The notes: a model not told the origin generated them from the letters alone. Shown: positions 26,878 to 36,872, numbered from the stretch's first letter. The stretch: 64,000 nt of DNA from BOG-908 sp963751795 (GCA_963751795.1 CAVVVI010000004.1:1364001-1428000); one strand, 5' to 3'. Program-made: numbers and translations.

Positions 26878-27675
26878 TCAGGGGCTGGCGGGCTCCGGCG
26901 ATGCTGCCTCGGGCACAGGGCCGGCCGCGGGCACCGCGCCGCGCAGGTAGCAATCCATCACCTGCTCGGCCGGGCCGTCCATCACCACGCGCCCGTGGTC
27001 CATCCACACCACCCGCGTGCACCAGTCCAGAACGGCGGCGGATTGGTGGGAGGACAGCACGAGGATCTCGGCGCCGCGCACCACGCTTTCCAAGCGCGCG
27101 CGTGCCTTGGCCATGAAGCCGGCATCGCCGGCCAGGAACCACTCGTCCATCAGCAGCACCTGCGGCCGGATGCAGGTCGCCAGCGCGAAACCCAGCCGCA
27201 CGATCATGCCCGAGCTGTAGAACCGCACCGGCAGATCGAGGAACTCGCCCAACTCGGCGAAATTCTGCACGTCCTCTTCCATGGCGGCGATCTGCGGCGC
27301 GGTGAAGCCGTTATAGAGTCCGCGCAGCATGATGTTCTCGCGGCCGGTCAGATCCATGTTCATGCCGAGCTGGGGGTCCAGCAGCGCGTTGAGGCTGCCT
27401 TCCACGCGGATGCGGCCCAGCACCGGCTCGTAGATGCCGGCGATCGTGCGCAGCAGCGTGGTCTTGCCGGCACCGTTGCCGCCCACCAGGCCGAGCCGGT
27501 CGCCGCTCTGCAGCTCGATGTCGATATGGCGCAGCGCCTGCACCACCACGCGCTGCCGCGTATCCTCGCCCAGCCGGCCGGAGGCGGCGGCGAACACCGT
27601 CTTCTTCAGGCTGCGGGCGCTGCCGTGATAGAGCGGGAAGTCCACCGAGACGTCTTCGATGCGTATGCGTGCCAT
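26878..27675 (-). CDS. polysaccharide export ABC transporter ATP-binding protein (Wzt/KpsT-like)
   Basis: The 265-residue ATPase has Walker A GGNGAGKTT near residue 65, LTGRENIMLRG, a signature-type FYSSGMIVRLGFALA and a Walker B LLMDEW. This matches the RfbE/Wzt subfamily that powers export of O-antigen or capsule. The extra C-terminal glycan-binding domain of long Wzt proteins is absent. It follows the permease gene by about 70 bp. The C-terminal 20 residues are a proline/alanine tail (PVPEAASPEP). The exported glycan is unknown, and no glycosyltransferase is nearby. Confidence 0.9.
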   Translation of the reverse strand: MARIRIEDVSVDFPLYHGSARSLKKTVFAAASGRLGEDTRQRVVVQALRHIDIELQSGDRLGLVGGNGAGKTTLLRTIAGIYEPVLGRIRVEGSLNALLDPQLGMNMDLTGRENIMLRGLYNGFTAPQIAAMEEDVQNFAELGEFLDLPVRFYSSGMIVRLGFALATCIRPQVLLMDEWFLAGDAGFMAKARARLESVVRGAEILVLSSHQSAAVLDWCTRVVWMDHGRVVMDGPAEQVMDCYLRGAVPAAGPVPEAASPEPASP

Positions 27676-27745
27676 GGGTCCGCCGAGGAGAGGAAACGCC
27701 GTTGCGTGCAGAAGCGGCCGCCGGACCAGCCCGGCGGCGGCCGGC

Positions 27746-28630
27746 CTACATCCAGTATGCCAGCCGCGTGCGCACGCGGGTGAACACGAACCAGGTCAGC
27801 GCGCAGAACAATGCGCTGTAGGCGAGCGCCAGGCCCCAGACCAGCGACGATATGGCCGCGCCGAGCAGCGGGCCGCGGACCACCTCCAGCAGCGCGTCGA
27901 ACGGGTTGTAGGGCAGCCACCAGCCATGCGCGCCGAGCTGTTCCGGGCGCCAGACGATGGGGGTGATGAAGAACGCGATCTGCATCACGCTGCCGACGAT
28001 GGGCGGGATGTCGCGGAAGCGCGCGCACAGGCTGCCGAGCAGCAGGCAGGCGGCGAATGCATCGAGCGTCCACAGCGCGAAGCCGAGCAGGCTCTGCAAC
28101 GCCACGGCACCCGGCCAGATCGAGAAGATGGCGAACACCGCCACAATCACCGGCAGATTATGGGCGAACGAGATGGCGGTGCGCACCACCACGCGCATGG
28201 CGTGCACGAAGAACGGCATGCGCACCGAGCGGATGGTGCTCTCCGCCTGGGTGAAGGTGGTGCAGGCATCGCTGACCAGGCCGCCGAGTGCGTTCCAGGT
28301 GACCAGCGACAGCGCCAGGAACGGCAGATAGACGTGCAGATCCTGGTGGAACAGCACGCTGTACAGCCCGCCCATGGCGCCGATCCACACGGCGGTGGAG
28401 ATGGTCAGCCAGAACGGGCCGAGCAGCGAGCCGCGGTATTTGAGCTTGATATCGAGCCAGCCGAGTGTGGCGCCGAGCCGCCAAAGCCGCGCGCCCTCGA
28501 CGAGGTCGGTCCACGCCAGGCTGTCGCGCTTGGCCCGGGTAACGTCCGATCCGATGTCGAGGTAGGCGGTCGACAGCCGGGGCAGGTCTGGCTCGGTGAG
28601 GGCATCCATGACGGGCCGCGGGTACTCCAT
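27746..28630 (-). CDS. ABC-2 type polysaccharide export permease (Wzm/RfbD-like)
   Basis: The 294-residue protein has an N-terminal cytoplasmic segment and six predicted hydrophobic spans. Landmarks are WLDIKLKYRGSLLGPFWLT near residue 57, RMPFFVHAMRVVVRT, and FRDIPPIVGSVMQIAFFITPIVW. These are typical of Wzm/KpsM-type membrane subunits of O-antigen or capsule exporters. It pairs with the ATPase downstream. The upstream gene for a peptide ABC transporter is divergent, with about 75 bp between starts. Confidence 0.88.
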   Translation of the reverse strand: MEYPRPVMDALTEPDLPRLSTAYLDIGSDVTRAKRDSLAWTDLVEGARLWRLGATLGWLDIKLKYRGSLLGPFWLTISTAVWIGAMGGLYSVLFHQDLHVYLPFLALSLVTWNALGGLVSDACTTFTQAESTIRSVRMPFFVHAMRVVVRTAISFAHNLPVIVAVFAIFSIWPGAVALQSLLGFALWTLDAFAACLLLGSLCARFRDIPPIVGSVMQIAFFITPIVWRPEQLGAHGWWLPYNPFDALLEVVRGPLLGAAISSLVWGLALAYSALFCALTWFVFTRVRTRLAYWM

Positions 28631-28705
28631 CTTGGGGGCCGGAGCAACGACGGCGGTGCGGATTAAGTCCTGCGCGCCGGCCGCAAGGGCCTGCTAGGCT
28701 GGGCC

Positions 28706-30340
28706 ATGCGCGCGCTGCTCCTCTGCCTGCTCCTGTCCGCCGCGCCGGCCGCGCAGGCCGCGCCACCCCAGGGCGGCGTGCTGCACTTCGCCGCCAGCCA
28801 GGCCGATGGCACCCTCGACCCGCATATCAGCTACACGACCGATATCTGGCAGATCCTCTCCGTCACCCAGGATCAGCTGCTGGCGTTCCGCAAGGCGGAG
28901 GGCGCCGACGGCCTGGTGGTGGTGCCCGATCTGGCTGAGGCGCTGCCCGCAATCAGCGATGGCGGGCGCACCTACCGCTTCCGGCTGCGCCGCGGCATCC
29001 GCTTTTCCGACGGGCGGGAGGTGAGCGTGGCCGACGTGGCGGCCAGCCTACGGCGAATGTTCCGCGTCTCGGGGCCCAACGCGGCGAGCTGGTACGGCAT
29101 CATCGTCGGCGCCGGGCCGTGCCTTGCCCAGCCCGCCGGCTGCATGCTGGACGGCGGGGTCATTGTGGACGCCACCGACGGCAGCATCGTCATCCACCTC
29201 AGCCGGCCGGACAGCGAGTTCGCCCAGAAGCTGGCCCTGCCGTTCGCCGCCGTGCTGCCGGCCGACACGCCGGCGCGCGACCTGGGCACCACGCCGCCTG
29301 CCGCCACCGGCCCCTATCGCGTGGCCAGCTACGATCCGGTGCGCGGCATGGTGCTGGAGCGTAACCCGTATTTCCACCAATGGAGCGAGGCGGCCCAGCC
29401 CGCCGGCAACGTGGACCGTATCGAGATCCGCTACGGCCTGCAGACGGAATCCGAGGTGAGCGCCATCGAACGCGGCACCACGGACTGGATGAGCGACCCG
29501 CCGCCGCTGGACCGGTTGGCCGAGATCGGCGCCCGCTACACGGCCCAGGCGCACATCCATCCGATGCTCGCCTACTACTACCTGATGATGAACACGCACC
29601 TGCCGCCCTTCGACGATGCGCGGGCGCGGCAGGCCGTGGCCATGGCGGTGAACCGGCGCGTGCTGGCCAATCTGTACGGCGGCCCGGCGCTGGGCACGCC
29701 GCTCTGCCACCTGCTGCCCGAAGGACTGGCCGGCGCGCAGGCCTACTGCCCCTTCACGCAGCACCCGGGCACCGCCTGGACCGCGCCCGATCTGCCCCGC
29801 GCCCGCGCGCTGGTGGCGGCCAGCGGCACCGCCGGCCAGCGCGTAACCCTGATCGCCTCGGACCGCGACGTGGAGCGCAGCATGGCGATCTACCTGCAGA
29901 GCGTGCTGCGCGATCTCGGCTACGACGCGCGCCTGCACACCATCTCGTTCAACATCCGCGACCCTTATCTGGGCAATTCCGGCAACCGTGTGCAGATCGG
30001 CCTGGCCAACTGGTTCCAGGATTACCCGGCGCCGTCGGATTTCCTGCAGGTGATGTTCTCCTGCGCCAGCTTCCATCCGGGGTCGGATGCCTCGATCAAC
30101 ATGAGCGGCTTCTGCGATCCGGCGATCGACGCGCGCATGCAGGCGGCGGGCACCGCGGCGCTGAGCGATCCGGCGGCGGCGGCCCGGCTGTGGGCGGCGC
30201 TGGACCGCGACCTGACCGACCGCGCGCCCAGCACGGCGCTGTTCCAGATCCATTGGCTGGACCTGGTCTCCACCCGGTTCGGCGGATTCACCTTCAGCCC
30301 CCTGTTCCACATGATCTTCTCGAAAGCCTGGGTGCGTTGA
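28706..30340 (+). CDS. peptide ABC transporter substrate-binding protein (family 5)
   Basis: The 544-residue periplasmic protein has a signal peptide (RALLLCLLLSAAPAAQA) and the SBP_bac_5 pattern: GTLDPHISYTTDIWQIL, YRFRLRRGIRFSDG, then ATGPYRVASYDP and NPYFHQWS. Family-5 proteins bind oligopeptides, dipeptides or nickel. The stop overlaps the TTG start of the next permease by 3-4 bp (TTGA), beginning a five-gene operon. Only the C-type permease follows first, which is an unusual order. Confidence 0.92.
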   Translation: MRALLLCLLLSAAPAAQAAPPQGGVLHFAASQADGTLDPHISYTTDIWQILSVTQDQLLAFRKAEGADGLVVVPDLAEALPAISDGGRTYRFRLRRGIRFSDGREVSVADVAASLRRMFRVSGPNAASWYGIIVGAGPCLAQPAGCMLDGGVIVDATDGSIVIHLSRPDSEFAQKLALPFAAVLPADTPARDLGTTPPAATGPYRVASYDPVRGMVLERNPYFHQWSEAAQPAGNVDRIEIRYGLQTESEVSAIERGTTDWMSDPPPLDRLAEIGARYTAQAHIHPMLAYYYLMMNTHLPPFDDARARQAVAMAVNRRVLANLYGGPALGTPLCHLLPEGLAGAQAYCPFTQHPGTAWTAPDLPRARALVAASGTAGQRVTLIASDRDVERSMAIYLQSVLRDLGYDARLHTISFNIRDPYLGNSGNRVQIGLANWFQDYPAPSDFLQVMFSCASFHPGSDASINMSGFCDPAIDARMQAAGTAALSDPAAAARLWAALDRDLTDRAPSTALFQIHWLDLVSTRFGGFTFSPLFHMIFSKAWVR

Positions 30341-31317
30341 GCGAGGGCCCGTGGCGCACCGCATGGCGGCGGCTGCGTGCCGACCGCGCCGCGGTCGCGG
30401 CCGCCTTCGTGCTGCTGGCGCTGCTGGCGGCCAGCGCGCTCGCACCGGTGTATGCGAACCACGTGGCGCAAGTGGACCCGTTTCGGCCCAACCTGGACGG
30501 CAGCGTCGTCGTCGGCGGGCGCACGCTGGATATCCTGCAGCCTGCCGACAATCCGCTGAAGCTCGGCTCGGCGCCGATCGCACCCACCTGGCGCGCGGCC
30601 TACGCGCTCGGTGCCGACGGCCAGGGCCGCGACGTGGCCGCCCGGCTGCTCTATGGCGGCCGCAACTCGCTGCTGATCGCCAGTGCGGCCACGGCCCTCT
30701 GCCTCGCTTTGGCGGCGCTGCTCGGCATCGTGGCCGGCTATGCCGGCGGCTGGACCGACCAGATCCTGTCGCGCCTGCTCGATATCGTGTGGGCGTTCCC
30801 GGTCTATCTGCTGGCCATCTCGCTCTCGGTGGTGCTGATCACCCAGGGCCTGCGCGTGGGGCCGTTCACCATCGAGGCCGACAGCCTGCTGCTGCCCATC
30901 GCGATCATCGGCCTGGTGTATGTGCCTTATGCGGCACGGCCGGTGCGCGGGCAGGTGCTGAGCCTGGCGCAGAGCGATTTCGTGCTGGCCGCCATCGGGC
31001 TGGGGGTCAGCCACCGGCGCATTCTGCTGCGCGACATCCTGCCCAACGTGGCCGGCACGCTGATCGTGCTGGCGCCGCTGATCATGGCGCTGAACCTGCT
31101 CACTGAGAGCGCGCTCAGCTTCCTGCAGATCGGCGTGCAGCCGCCGGCGGCGAGCTGGGGCAGCATCGTCGCCGACGGCCAGACGCTGATCTACACGCGC
31201 CCGCTGGTGGCCATCGCACCCGGGCTGATGATCATGATCACGGTGATGGCGCTGAACGTGCTGGGCGACGGCCTGCGCGATGCGCTGGACCCGCGCGCCA
31301 GGCTGCGGCTGCGATGA
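30337..31317 (+). CDS. peptide ABC transporter permease (DppC/OppC-like)
   Basis: The 326-residue membrane protein has the N-terminal DppC helix (RLRADRAAVAAAFVLLALLA), then ALGADGQGRDVAARLLYGGRNSL and the EAA-like loop FVLAAIGLGVSHRRILLRDILPN. It closes with DGLRDALDPRARLR, as OppC proteins do. The start is TTG 30337 and overlaps the binding protein stop. It precedes the B-type permease, the reverse of the usual oppB-oppC order. Confidence 0.9.
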   Translation: MSEGPWRTAWRRLRADRAAVAAAFVLLALLAASALAPVYANHVAQVDPFRPNLDGSVVVGGRTLDILQPADNPLKLGSAPIAPTWRAAYALGADGQGRDVAARLLYGGRNSLLIASAATALCLALAALLGIVAGYAGGWTDQILSRLLDIVWAFPVYLLAISLSVVLITQGLRVGPFTIEADSLLLPIAIIGLVYVPYAARPVRGQVLSLAQSDFVLAAIGLGVSHRRILLRDILPNVAGTLIVLAPLIMALNLLTESALSFLQIGVQPPAASWGSIVADGQTLIYTRPLVAIAPGLMIMITVMALNVLGDGLRDALDPRARLRLR

Positions 31318-31345
31318 TGCCGCCGCGCTGCGCAAGCCGGGCCGC

Positions 31346-32323
31346 ATGCTGATCGCGCTCGGCCAGCGGCTGGCGCAGATGCTGTTCGTCATGGCCGGCA
31401 TCAGCGTGCTGGTGTTCCTGATCTTCTTCGCCACACCCGGCGCCGACCCGGCCGCGCGCCTGGCCGGCCACAACGCCACGCCGGCAACGCTGGCCGCGGT
31501 GCGGCACGATTTCGGCTTCGACCGGCCGCTGCCGCTGCAATACGCGCTGATGATGCAGCGCCTGTTCGTCACGCGAGACCTCACCAGCTTCGTCAATCGC
31601 GGCCAGCGCGTGATCCCGCAGATCGTGGCCGGCGCGCCGGTCACCCTCTCGCTGGTGATCGGCGCGTCGGTGCTGGCGGTGGCCGGCGGCCTGGCGATCG
31701 GCATCGTGGCAGCGCTCAATCACGGCAGGGCGATCGACCGCGCGCTGATGCTGGCCGGGCTGGCCGGCATCTCCATGCCGGTGTTCTGGGTGGGGCAGAT
31801 GGCCAATTTGCTGACGCAGGGCCGGCTGCACGACATTTGGCTGTTCGCCTGGGTGCCGCCGCTCGGCTACACGCCGTTGCACGAGGATCCCGGACTGTGG
31901 TTCAGGACGCTGCTGATCCCGTGGGCCACGCTGGCGCTGCTGTATATGGGCCTGTACGGCCGCGTGCTGCGTGCCAGCCTGATCGAAACGTATCAGGAGG
32001 ATTTCGTGCGCACCGCGCGCGCCAAGGGGCTCAGCGAGGCGCGCATCCTGCTGCACCACGCCTTGCGCACGTCGCTGGTCACCTTCGTCTCGCTGTTCGG
32101 CCTCGATTTCGGCGCGCTGGTCGGCGGCGGCGCCTTGCTGACCGAGGTGGTGTTCGGCCTACAGGGCGTGGGCAAGCTGACGTTCGACGCGTTGCAGAAC
32201 CTCGACCTGCCGGTGATCATGGCCACCGTGATGTATGCCTCGTTCTTCGTGGTGGCCGCCAACGCCCTGGTGGACGTGGCCTACGCGCTGCTGGACCCGC
32301 GGGTACGGCTCAAGCGTGGCTGA
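31346..32323 (+). CDS. peptide ABC transporter permease (DppB/OppB-like)
   Basis: The 325-residue permease starts with ALGQRLAQMLFVMAGISVLVFLIFF, a typical DppB first span, followed by LAGHNATPATLAAVRHDFGFDRPLP and the EAA loop FVRTARAKGLSEARILLHHALR. Six spans are expected. ATG 31346 was chosen over an earlier in-frame start because it places the first helix at residue 8. It overlaps the downstream ATPase by 8 bp. Confidence 0.9.
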   Translation: MLIALGQRLAQMLFVMAGISVLVFLIFFATPGADPAARLAGHNATPATLAAVRHDFGFDRPLPLQYALMMQRLFVTRDLTSFVNRGQRVIPQIVAGAPVTLSLVIGASVLAVAGGLAIGIVAALNHGRAIDRALMLAGLAGISMPVFWVGQMANLLTQGRLHDIWLFAWVPPLGYTPLHEDPGLWFRTLLIPWATLALLYMGLYGRVLRASLIETYQEDFVRTARAKGLSEARILLHHALRTSLVTFVSLFGLDFGALVGGGALLTEVVFGLQGVGKLTFDALQNLDLPVIMATVMYASFFVVAANALVDVAYALLDPRVRLKRG

Positions 32324-33290
32324 ACCGCTGCTGGAGGTGAGCGGCCTGTGCGTCGATTTCCGCACGCGCACCGGCGTGGTGCGCGCGGTGGATGGCGTGT
32401 CGTTCAGCGTGGGCGCCGGTGAGGTGGTGGGGCTGGTGGGCGAGTCCGGCTCCGGCAAGACCCTCACCATGCTCTCGGTCCTGGGCCTGATCGCCGATCC
32501 GAATGCGGTCGTCTCCGGCTCGATCCGCTTTGCCGGGCGCGAGTTGCTGACAGCCGGCGGGCAGCGCGCCTGGCGCGGCGTGCGCGGCCGCCGGATCGCC
32601 ATGGTGTTCCAGGATTCCATGAGCGCGCTGAACCCGGTGCACACGATCGGCTGGCAGATCACCGAACAGATCCGCGCCCATCTGCCGCTGGGGCGCGCGG
32701 CGGCACGCAGCCGGGCACTCGGCCTGCTGGAGCGGATGGGCGTGGCCGCACCCGAGCAGGTTTTTACCCGCTACCCGCACCAATTATCGGGCGGCCTGCG
32801 GCAGCGCGCGGTGATCGCCATGGCGCTGAGCTGCGACCCATCCCTGCTGATCGCCGACGAGCCGACCACGGCGCTGGACGTGACGGTGCAGGCGCAGATC
32901 CTGGCGCTGCTGCGCGGGCTGCGCGATTCGTTCGGGTCCTCGATCCTGCTCGTCACGCACGATATGGGCGTGGTGGCCGAACTCGCCGATACGGTGATGG
33001 TGATGTACGCCGGCCGGCTGGCCGAGCACGGCCCGGTGGCCGATGTGCTGGCCCGCCCGGCGCATCCCTACACGCAGGGCCTGCTGGCCAGCATTCCGCC
33101 GATGACGGGCCCGCCGCCGCGCCGGCTGGCGGCCATACCGGGCGCCCCGCCCAGCCCGGCCGAGCGCCCGCACGGCTGCGCGTTCGGCCCGCGTTGCGCG
33201 CTGCGGTTCGGCCGGTGCGCGGCCCGCCCGCCGCTGCTGGCGCGCGGCCGCCAGCAGGCAGCGTGTTTTCTGCTGGAGGCTGCGGCTTGA
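32316..33290 (+). CDS. peptide ABC transporter ATPase (DppD/OppD-like)
   Basis: The 324-residue protein has Walker A GESGSGKT near residue 45, Q-loop VFQDSMSALNP, signature LSGGLRQR, Walker B LLIADEPTTALD and the switch His in VTHD. The oligopeptide-transporter C-terminal Cys-rich domain is present (GCAFGPRCALRFGRC), where paired cysteines bind an Fe-S cluster in related proteins. Start GTG 32316 overlaps the previous stop. Together with the following ATPase it forms the heterodimeric motor of the importer. Confidence 0.92.
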   Translation: MAEPLLEVSGLCVDFRTRTGVVRAVDGVSFSVGAGEVVGLVGESGSGKTLTMLSVLGLIADPNAVVSGSIRFAGRELLTAGGQRAWRGVRGRRIAMVFQDSMSALNPVHTIGWQITEQIRAHLPLGRAAARSRALGLLERMGVAAPEQVFTRYPHQLSGGLRQRAVIAMALSCDPSLLIADEPTTALDVTVQAQILALLRGLRDSFGSSILLVTHDMGVVAELADTVMVMYAGRLAEHGPVADVLARPAHPYTQGLLASIPPMTGPPPRRLAAIPGAPPSPAERPHGCAFGPRCALRFGRCAARPPLLARGRQQAACFLLEAAA

Positions 33291-34114
33291 TCCTGGCCGA
33301 GGCGATCGGCGTGACCAAACACTACGCGGCCGGAAGCGGCGCCGTCGTGCGCGCGGTGGACGGCGTTTCGCTGGCCGTGCTGCGCGGCGAGACGTTGGGG
33401 CTGGTGGGCGAGTTGGGGAGCGGCAAATCCACGCTGGGGCGCTGCCTGTTGCGGCTGCAGACCGTCACCGCCGGCACCGTGCGGTTCGATGGTGCGGACA
33501 TCACCGCCACCAGGATGCGCCCGCTGCGCCCGCTGCGCCGCCGCATGCAGATGGTGTTTCAGGACCCTGCCGCCGCGCTGAACCCGCGCCGGCGCGTGGG
33601 CGAGCTGATCGCCGAGCCGCTGCGCGTGCACGGCCTGCCCGATGGCCGCCGCGCCAGCGCCCGCGCCGTGGCCGATCGCGTGGCCGAACTGGCCGGGCTG
33701 GTGGGGCTGCGGCCCGACCACATGGACCGCTACAGCCACGAATTCTCCGGCGGCCAGCGCCAGCGCATCGGCATCGCCCGCGCGCTGGCCGCGGGGCCGG
33801 AGCTGCTGGTAGCCGACGAGCCGGTATCCGCCCTGGATGTGAGCGTGCAGGCGCAGGTGGTGAACCTGCTGATGGACCTGCAGGAGCGGCTCGGCCTGAC
33901 GATGGTGTTCATCACGCATGATCTGGCCGTAGTGCGCCAGGTGGCGACCCGGGTGGCGGTGATGCGGCAGGGGCGCGTGGTGGAAGTCGGCCCGACCGCC
34001 GCCGTGTTCGCGCGCCCGGCGCACCCGTACACGGCGGCGCTGCTGGCTGCCGTGCCGCGCCCGCACCCGGCCACCCGCGCAGGGGCGCCGGGCCCGGTAG
34101 CCGGCGCCTTCTAG
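33287..34114 (+). CDS. peptide ABC transporter ATPase (DppF/OppF-like)
   Basis: The 275-residue ATPase has Walker A in the form GELGSGKST (family usually GESGSGKST), Q-loop VFQDPAAALNP, signature FSGGQRQR, Walker B LLVADEPVSALD and VFITHD. The TTG start at 33287 overlaps the DppD stop (TTGA). It ends the operon and overlaps the convergent amidinotransferase gene by 4 bp, so both stops share bases 34111-34114. The C-terminus is short, without the Cys cluster of its partner. Confidence 0.9.
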   Translation: MILAEAIGVTKHYAAGSGAVVRAVDGVSLAVLRGETLGLVGELGSGKSTLGRCLLRLQTVTAGTVRFDGADITATRMRPLRPLRRRMQMVFQDPAAALNPRRRVGELIAEPLRVHGLPDGRRASARAVADRVAELAGLVGLRPDHMDRYSHEFSGGQRQRIGIARALAAGPELLVADEPVSALDVSVQAQVVNLLMDLQERLGLTMVFITHDLAVVRQVATRVAVMRQGRVVEVGPTAAVFARPAHPYTAALLAAVPRPHPATRAGAPGPVAGAF

Positions 34115-34965
34115 GTGCTCGTGCGGTCGAGCCGCAGCGTCATGCAATAGGCGCCGCCGCCCGAGAGGATGAACGGGTCGAGATCCACGTCGCGCACCGC
34201 GTAACCGCGCTCGGTCAGCATGCCGCGCACGTGGTCCGGCGCGCGCGCCATCACCACGGTGCGCTCGATATTGACGGCGTTGACGCAGAACGCCGCGGCA
34301 TCCTCGGCGCTGGCCACCAGGCGCTGCTCGGGGGCCACGTGCTCGTGGATCAGCGCGATGCCTTCCGGGGTGAAGGCCGGCGGATAGAACAGCACCTCGC
34401 CGCCGCTCAGCGGGCAGAAGCAGGTGTCCAGGTGATAGAATTGCTGGGTGGCGAGCTGCAGCGCCACCACGCGCTTGCCGAAGAAGCGGGCCACCTCGTC
34501 GGTGGCGCGCTGGATCGACCGCTGGCCGTAGCCGCACCAGAAGAACTGGCGCGTGCGGTCCCAGATCGCGTCGCCGGCGCCTTCCTGGAAGCAACCTTCG
34601 GGGAACATCGCCACCTCGTCGAGCAGGCCGCGGTCGCGGAAGCCTTCCAGCGCAATGCGGTTCGGCACCTCCTCGCCCTGGCGCTCGGCGCAGGCGAATC
34701 GGGCGACGATGGCGCGCCGGTCGAGCACGATGGCCGCGTTGGCGGGGAACACCATGTCCGGCTGGCCGGCGACGCCCGGCACGATTTCCAGCGTGGCGCC
34801 GCAGCCTTCCAGCGCGCCGCGCAGCGCATCGAAGCTGGCGCGTGCCCCGGCGGCGTGGCCGGACGGGTCGGCTGCCCAGTCGCCGGGCTTCATCCAGGGG
34901 TTGATCACGTAGCTGACGTCGAAATGCGCGGGATCGACGAGCATGATGCTCGGGCGGACGGTCAT
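34111..34965 (-). CDS. amidinotransferase / dimethylarginine dimethylaminohydrolase-like enzyme
   Basis: The 284-residue protein belongs to the guanidino-group modifying superfamily. Landmarks are VDPAHFDVSYVINPWM, DMVFPANAAIV, FPEGCFQEGAGDAIWD, YHLDTCFCPLSGG with the conserved His, and GGGAYCMTLRLDR with the C-terminal nucleophile Cys. Enzymes of this group hydrolyse arginine derivatives or transfer the amidino group; the exact substrate cannot be told from sequence. The gene is convergent with the peptide transporter operon. A link between imported peptides and arginine-derivative breakdown is an inference from position only. Confidence 0.85.
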   Translation of the reverse strand: MTVRPSIMLVDPAHFDVSYVINPWMKPGDWAADPSGHAAGARASFDALRGALEGCGATLEIVPGVAGQPDMVFPANAAIVLDRRAIVARFACAERQGEEVPNRIALEGFRDRGLLDEVAMFPEGCFQEGAGDAIWDRTRQFFWCGYGQRSIQRATDEVARFFGKRVVALQLATQQFYHLDTCFCPLSGGEVLFYPPAFTPEGIALIHEHVAPEQRLVASAEDAAAFCVNAVNIERTVVMARAPDHVRGMLTERGYAVRDVDLDPFILSGGGAYCMTLRLDRTST

Positions 34966-35121
34966 GGGGGCAACCTTCGGGGTAGAGGGCGTGGTGCGCC
35001 GCCCGAGAGCCGGGCGCAGATGGCAGCCCCTTAGACGATCGGGCGTCTGTCAGCCAGCCGCCTTCCGCCCTGGGTCGCCGGGCTGCTAGCAAGGTGCCTC
35101 ATCCTTCAGCCGAGGCCCGTC

Positions 35122-36790
35122 TTGACCACCGACCTGCTGATCGCGCGCGCCGCCCGCCTGCGCCCCATTGCCGAGATTGCCGCCACCGCGGGAATCGACG
35201 CCGAATTCGTCGAACCGTTCGGCCGCTTCAAGGCGAAGATCAGCGAGGCCATCCTACCCACTTTGCCCGCCCGCGAGGGCGCGCTGGTGCTGGTGAGCGG
35301 CATCAGCCCGACCGCGGCGGGCGAGGGCAAGACCACGACCACGATCGGCCTGGCCGACGCGCTGGCGGCCGGCGGCACGCGCACGATGATCTGCCTGCGC
35401 GAGCCCTCGCTGGGGCCGTGCTTCGGCATGAAAGGCGGGGCCACTGGCGGCGGCCGCGCGCAGGTGGCGCCGATGGAAGACATCAACCTGCATTTCACCG
35501 GCGACTTCCACGCCATCACCGCGGCCAACAACCTGCTCGCCGCCCTGCTCGACAACCACATCTACTGGGGCAACGCGCTGGGCATCGACACGCGGCGGGT
35601 CAGCTGGCGGCGCTGCGCGGACGTGAACGACCGCGCGCTGCGCCAGATGGTGGTGGGGCTCGGCCCGGGCGGCGGCAACGGCCAGGTGCGCGAGGACGGG
35701 TTCGACATTACGGTGGCCAGCGAGGTGATGGCGATCTTCTGCCTGGCGCGCGACCTGGCCGACCTGGAAGCCCGGCTGGCCCGCATCATCGTGGCCACGC
35801 GGCGGGACGGCTCGGCCATCACCGCGGCCGATCTGCAGGCGCAGGGGGCGATGGCGGTGCTGCTGCGCGACGCGCTGCGGCCCAACCTGGTGCAGAGCCT
35901 GGAAGGCACGCCGGCGCTGGTGCATGGCGGCCCGTTCGCCAACATCGCGCATGGCTGCAACAGCGTGGTGGCCACCAAGCTGGCGCTGCGGCTGGCCGAT
36001 GTGGTGGTGACCGAAGCCGGGTTCGGCGCCGATCTGGGCGGCGAGAAGTTCCTCGACATCAAATGCCCCAGCGCCGGCCTGGCGCCGCGCGCCGCCGTGG
36101 TGGTGGCCACGTTGCGCGCGCTGAAGATGCATGGCGGCGTCACCAAGGCCGAGCTGGGGCGCGAGGATGCCGAGGCCGTCCGCCGCGGTGCGCCCAACCT
36201 GCTGCGCCACGTGGAGAACATGCGTGCTTTCGGCCTGCCGGTGGCCGTCGCCCTGAACCACTTTACCGGCGACACCGAAGCCGAGCTGGAACGCCGTGCG
36301 CGAGGCACTCGCACCGCTGGGCGTGGAGATGGTGGTGTGCCGCCACTGGGCCGACGGTGCGGCGGGGGCGGCCGGGCTGGCCCGCGCCGTGACGGGCCTG
36401 CTCGCCCAGCCTTCGAGTTTTGCGCCGCTGTACGCGCCCGAGCTGCCGCTGGCCGAGAAGATCCGCACCGTGGCGCAGCGCATCTACCGGGCCGGCAGCG
36501 TGGCCATCGACCCGGCCGCCGCCCGCAAGCTGGCGGCATGGCAGGCCGGCGGCTTCGGCCATCTGCCGGTCTGCATGGCCAAGACGCAGTATAGCTTCTC
36601 GGCCGATCCCAAGCTGTTCGGCGCGCCGGCGGGCTTCGTGCTGCCGGTGCGCGACGTACGGCTATCGGCCGGGGCCGGCTTCGTGGTGGCGCTGTGCGGC
36701 GACGTGATGACCATGCCCGGCCTGCCCCGCACGCCGGCCGCCCACACGATCAGGCTGGATGCCGACGGCCAGATCGACGGGCTGTTCTAG
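35122..36790 (+). CDS. fhs: formate-tetrahydrofolate ligase, one frame break
   Basis: This enzyme makes 10-formyl-THF from formate, THF and ATP for one-carbon metabolism. The P-loop-like motif is SPTAAGEGKTTTTIGLADAL (residues 65-84), followed by REPSLGPCFGMKGGATGGG and FANIAHGCNSV. The frame breaks near 36290 within TDTEAELE. With one base dropped, the sequence continues as AVREALAPLGVE to the stop at 36790, about 555 residues in all, the family's normal length. The start is TTG 35122, with GAGG 7 bp upstream and no ATG or GTG nearby. An assembly insertion is the likeliest cause of the break. Confidence 0.93.
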
Positions 36791-36872
36791 CCCGCAGCAC
36801 GGCCACGGCGTTCCCGCCGATCGGTAGTTTCCTGTAACGTTCGACCGGGGCGAGTCGCCCGGGCGGGGCAGG

